Shown piece after piece: positions 21,327-23,758 of a DNA stretch of 23,758 bases (its first letter is position 1; every line of letters begins with the position of its first letter). Source of the stretch: an uncultured Clostridia bacterium (lineage in GTDB: Bacteria > Bacillota > Clostridia > Oscillospirales > CAG-272); assembly GCA_904501865.1 (NCBI GenBank), contig CAJGCF010000014.1, positions 1-23,758 of the forward strand, in the 5' to 3' direction. The translations under genes and the position numbers were made by a program. The notes beneath the pieces were generated by a model. It saw only the letters and a list, made by a program, of their open reading frames with translations, did no database searches and was not told the origin of the DNA.

Positions 21327-22409
21327 GTGGCACAGAGCTCAAGAAATGAATTGAGTGAAAGAAAAAAGCGAATACTTAAAGCGATAGTTGACGCGCACAT
21401 TGTTGACGGAGAGCCTGTCGGTTCAAAGTATATAATGCAGGATGAGCACTTGAACTGCTCGTCTGCTACCATACGAAACGAAATGGCAGAGCTTGAAGCG
21501 CTCGGATACCTTGAACAGCCCCACACCTCGTCGGGCAGAGTGCCAAGTGAGCTGGGATACAGATTTTACGTAGATTCTCTAATAGAGAGCTACGCTATGA
21601 CCACAAGCGAGATAACCGAGATAAATAAGCTGCTCAAGTCCAAGATGAACGAGCTTGATCAGATATTGCTCACCGCGTCAAAGCTTGCGGGAAATCTCAC
21701 AAACTACACAAGCTTTCTTATAAAGCCAAAGGCAAGCTCGGTGGTAATAAAGAGATTTGACGTTGTTTACGTCGACCGACATAGCCTGCTGCTTATAATG
21801 ATAAGCGATAACAGCGGAGTGCTCACAAAGCGACTGTCATTTGACATGACGGTCAACGAGATGACCGCGGGCGACCTTGCGGCACTGTTAAATCAGCACA
21901 TAGCGGGTCTGTGTGCTAACGAGATAACCCTCCCTATCATAATGGAGATAGAGAGCGCCATGACAGACAAGTCCGCGATAGTCACGCCGATTATCAAAAT
22001 AATATATGAGAGTATGAACGAGCTTGACGGAGGTGACCTTAAGGTCAGCGGCATGGACAGACTTTTGCAGTACCCCGAGTACAGCAATAAGGAGCATCTG
22101 CGTGAGCTACTTGGCGCGCTTGAGAAAAAGGAGGATATCCTTGAGCTTGTTTCCGACCCCGAGAAAGAGGGCGTCAACGTGGTTATAGGCTCGGAGAGCT
22201 CGGTCAAGGTCATGAACAATTCGGCGCTGGTATTCAAGCCCGTCGTAAGAGAGGGAAAGACGCTCGGCGCTATTGGAATCATAGGCCCGAGACGAATGGA
22301 TTACGCAAAGGTCGTGGCGACGATAGAGGGGCTGGCGGGTAACGTCGAGAGCCTGCTCAACGAGACGGATTTGATAGAGGAAAAGAACGGAGGACAACAA
22401 AATGACTGA
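21327..22409 (+). CDS. hrcA: Heat-inducible transcription repressor HrcA
   Basis: This encodes 360 residues starting at GTG 21327, with AGGAG 11 nt upstream. The N-terminal winged-helix domain ELSERKKRILKAIVDAHIVDGEPVGSKYI, CSSATIRNEMAELEALGYLEQPHTSSGRVPSELGYRFYVD is highly characteristic. The GAF-like central and C-terminal domain ends with GAIGIIGPRRMDYAKVVATIEGLAGNVESLL. HrcA binds the CIRCE site just upstream, represses this operon, and is kept folded by GroEL-type chaperones. The non-ATG start may keep its level low. It overlaps grpE by 8 bp. Confidence 0.98.
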   Translation: MAQSSRNELSERKKRILKAIVDAHIVDGEPVGSKYIMQDEHLNCSSATIRNEMAELEALGYLEQPHTSSGRVPSELGYRFYVDSLIESYAMTTSEITEINKLLKSKMNELDQILLTASKLAGNLTNYTSFLIKPKASSVVIKRFDVVYVDRHSLLLIMISDNSGVLTKRLSFDMTVNEMTAGDLAALLNQHIAGLCANEITLPIIMEIESAMTDKSAIVTPIIKIIYESMNELDGGDLKVSGMDRLLQYPEYSNKEHLRELLGALEKKEDILELVSDPEKEGVNVVIGSESSVKVMNNSALVFKPVVREGKTLGAIGIIGPRRMDYAKVVATIEGLAGNVESLLNETDLIEEKNGGQQND

Positions 22410-23007
22410 AGAAAAGACAGAGATACCCACCGCCGATGAGGATAACGTCACCGAACCCGTCGAGGAGACGGCAGATAGCGCACAGCAGTGCGAGGATGCC
22501 GATGCAGAGAAGGCAAAGGGCAAGACTGACAAAAAAACAAAGAAGCTTGAGGCGCGCATAGCCGAGCTTGAGAAAAAGCTCGAGCAAAAGGACGCCGAGG
22601 CGGCAGAGAAGGACGACAGATATATGAGAATGCTGGCGGAATATGAAAACTTCCGCAAGAGAAGCGCTAAGGAAAAGGACGGAATATATTCAGATGCCTA
22701 TGCGGACGCGCTCTCGGCTATTCTGCCCATAATCGATAACCTTGAAAGAGCCGTAGGCTTTACGGATGCCGAGCAGGTGCTCAAGGGAGTTGAGATGATT
22801 CTCAAAAGCTCGGACGAGGTTCTTGCAAAGATGGGCGTTGAGGCATTCGGTGCAAAGGGAGATATATTCGATCCCAATATGCACAACGCGGTAATGCATA
22901 TAGAGGACGAGGAGCATAAAGAGGGCGAGATAGTCGAGGTGTTCCAGAAGGGCTACAAGCGCGGGGATAAGATAATCCGCTACGCTATGGTACAAACGGC
23001 GAACTGA
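22402..23007 (+). CDS. grpE: Nucleotide exchange factor GrpE
   Basis: This encodes 201 residues. An acidic disordered N-terminus (about 1-45) precedes a long coiled coil (LEARIAELEKKLEQKDAEAAEKDDRYMRMLAEYENFRKR), a dimerising helix pair (SAILPIIDNLERAV) and the beta-wing (FDPNMHNAVMHIEDEE, then VFQKGYKRGDKIIRYAMVQ). It releases ADP from DnaK. ATG 22402 lies within the end of hrcA with GGAGG upstream. It is second in the CIRCE-controlled operon. Confidence 0.98.
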   Translation: MTEEKTEIPTADEDNVTEPVEETADSAQQCEDADAEKAKGKTDKKTKKLEARIAELEKKLEQKDAEAAEKDDRYMRMLAEYENFRKRSAKEKDGIYSDAYADALSAILPIIDNLERAVGFTDAEQVLKGVEMILKSSDEVLAKMGVEAFGAKGDIFDPNMHNAVMHIEDEEHKEGEIVEVFQKGYKRGDKIIRYAMVQTAN

Positions 23008-23031
23008 CCCAATTAAAATTAAGACAAAAAC

Positions 23032-23055
23032 GCGCCAAGCGCAAAAGCGGGGCGC
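23032..23055 (+). other. Hairpin in the grpE-dnaK spacer
   Basis: GCGCC...GGCGC enclosing CGC-AAAA-GCG forms a two-part stem with a small internal loop. There is no T-tract, so it is not a terminator. It may be an mRNA processing or stability element that sets dnaK level relative to hrcA-grpE. Confidence 0.4.
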
Positions 23056-23101
23056 ATCAAAACAATAAAAAATATTCAGTCCATATAGGAGGAAAAACAT
23101 T

Positions 23102-23758
23102 ATGGCAAAGATAATAGGTATAGACTTAGGTACAACAAACTCTTGTGTAGCGGTTTACGAGGGCAACGAGCCTATCGTTATCCCCAATCCCGAAGGTGCG
23201 AGAACAACTCCCTCGGTAGTAGCTTTCACAAAGACGGGCGAGAGGATCGTCGGTCAGGTCGCAAAGCGTCAGGCTATCACAAACCCCGACAAGACCGTTA
23301 TCTCCATCAAGAGAGATATGGGAACGAATAAAAGGGTAGATATCGACGGTAAGGGCTATACACCCCAGGAGATATCCGCTATGATACTTCAGAAGCTCAA
23401 GTCCGACGCGGAGGCATATCTCGGAACTGCTGTAAATCAGGCGGTCATCACAGTTCCCGCGTACTTTACCGATGCTCAGAGACAGGCTACCAAGGACGCA
23501 GGTAAGATAGCAGGCCTTGAGGTGCTCAGAATAATCAACGAGCCCACAGCAGCTGCTCTCGCATACGGCGTTGACAAGGAGAATGACCAGAAGATAATGG
23601 TATTCGACCTTGGCGGCGGTACGTTCGACGTATCCCTCCTTGAGATATCCGACGGCGTTTTCGAGGTTCTTGCTACCGCAGGTAACAACAAGCTCGGTGG
23701 TGACGATTTCGACGAGAGAATCATGAACTGGATCGCTGAGCAGTTCAAGGCTGAGAAC
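23102..23758 (+). CDS. dnaK: Chaperone DnaK (Hsp70), N-terminal part (runs off the right edge)
   Basis: Translation from ATG 23102 gives 219 open codons to the edge; TAGGAGG lies about 9 nt upstream. IIGIDLGTTNS (phosphate 1), VITVPAYFTDAQRQATKDAG, INEPTAAALAYG (connect 1) and FDLGGGTFDVSLL (phosphate 2) are all present, followed by AGNNKLGGDDFDERI. The region after DMGTNKRV is short compared with E. coli DnaK, as in other Gram-positive DnaKs. It is an ATP-driven folding chaperone working with GrpE encoded just upstream. The substrate-binding domain, and dnaJ if it follows, are outside the window. Confidence 0.98.
   Translation, partial: MAKIIGIDLGTTNSCVAVYEGNEPIVIPNPEGARTTPSVVAFTKTGERIVGQVAKRQAITNPDKTVISIKRDMGTNKRVDIDGKGYTPQEISAMILQKLKSDAEAYLGTAVNQAVITVPAYFTDAQRQATKDAGKIAGLEVLRIINEPTAAALAYGVDKENDQKIMVFDLGGGTFDVSLLEISDGVFEVLATAGNNKLGGDDFDERIMNWIAEQFKAEN

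Noticed and set aside
1..23758. CRISPR array, tRNA, rRNA, insertion sequence, toxin-antitoxin or known defence genes
   Set aside because: I looked for regularly spaced repeats, cloverleaf-like segments, transposase motifs and paired small toxin genes on both strands and found none that hold up.

Overview
The window (about 23.8 kb) looks like chromosome of a Gram-positive Firmicute of class Clostridia, moderate in G+C and probably host-associated. The basis is the gene order ylxM-ffh-rpsP-khpA, a CIRCE-controlled hrcA-grpE-dnaK operon, a Dlt-like operon, near-consensus sigma-A promoters and strong AGGAGG-type ribosome binding sites. I cannot name the genus. No rRNA, tRNA, CRISPR array, insertion sequence or integrase was seen.

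Layout. (1) 1-1077: the 5' part of radC on the minus strand, running off the left edge, then a small conserved ORF. (2) 1080-9314: a compact phage-derived block. An XRE/S24 (CI/LexA-like) repressor is transcribed leftward. A second near-perfect promoter, with an SOS-box-like dyad in its spacer, fires rightward through a leader of about 260 nt into two small phage genes, small and large terminase, portal, a Prp-type cysteine protease, a scaffold-like protein, an N4-gp56-type major capsid protein and one small capsid-associated protein. It ends at a terminator. All reading frames are open, yet there are no tail, lysis, replication or integration genes. (3) 9351-12263: a conserved three-TM membrane protein and a DUF2974 lipase-like hydrolase. 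(4) 12306-14714, minus strand: ylxM-ffh-rpsP-khpA, the SRP and ribosome operon. (5) 14804-21159: a cell-envelope operon of transglutaminase-like anchor protein, DltA-like adenylation enzyme, carrier protein, MBOAT acyltransferase, DltD-like SGNH protein and lipoprotein. (6) 21203-end: hrcA-grpE-dnaK, with dnaK cut by the right edge.

The two most interesting systems are the phage head block and the envelope operon. The head block holds DNA packaging, a prohead and its own maturation protease but nothing to attach a tail. Its protease is of the family that trims ribosomal protein L27, and its capsid protein begins with an L27-like DLQLF|G motif, so protease and capsid look like a matched pair. 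With an SOS-type repressor this could be a defective prophage, a satellite that borrows tails, or a domesticated packaging system. The sequence alone cannot decide among these. The envelope operon has the logic of D-alanylation (activate, load on carrier, pass through MBOAT, transfer outside). However, the adenylation enzyme appears to lack the Cys linked to D-Ala selectivity, and the SGNH protein has Cys where Ser is usual, so its donor and acceptor may differ from classical Dlt.
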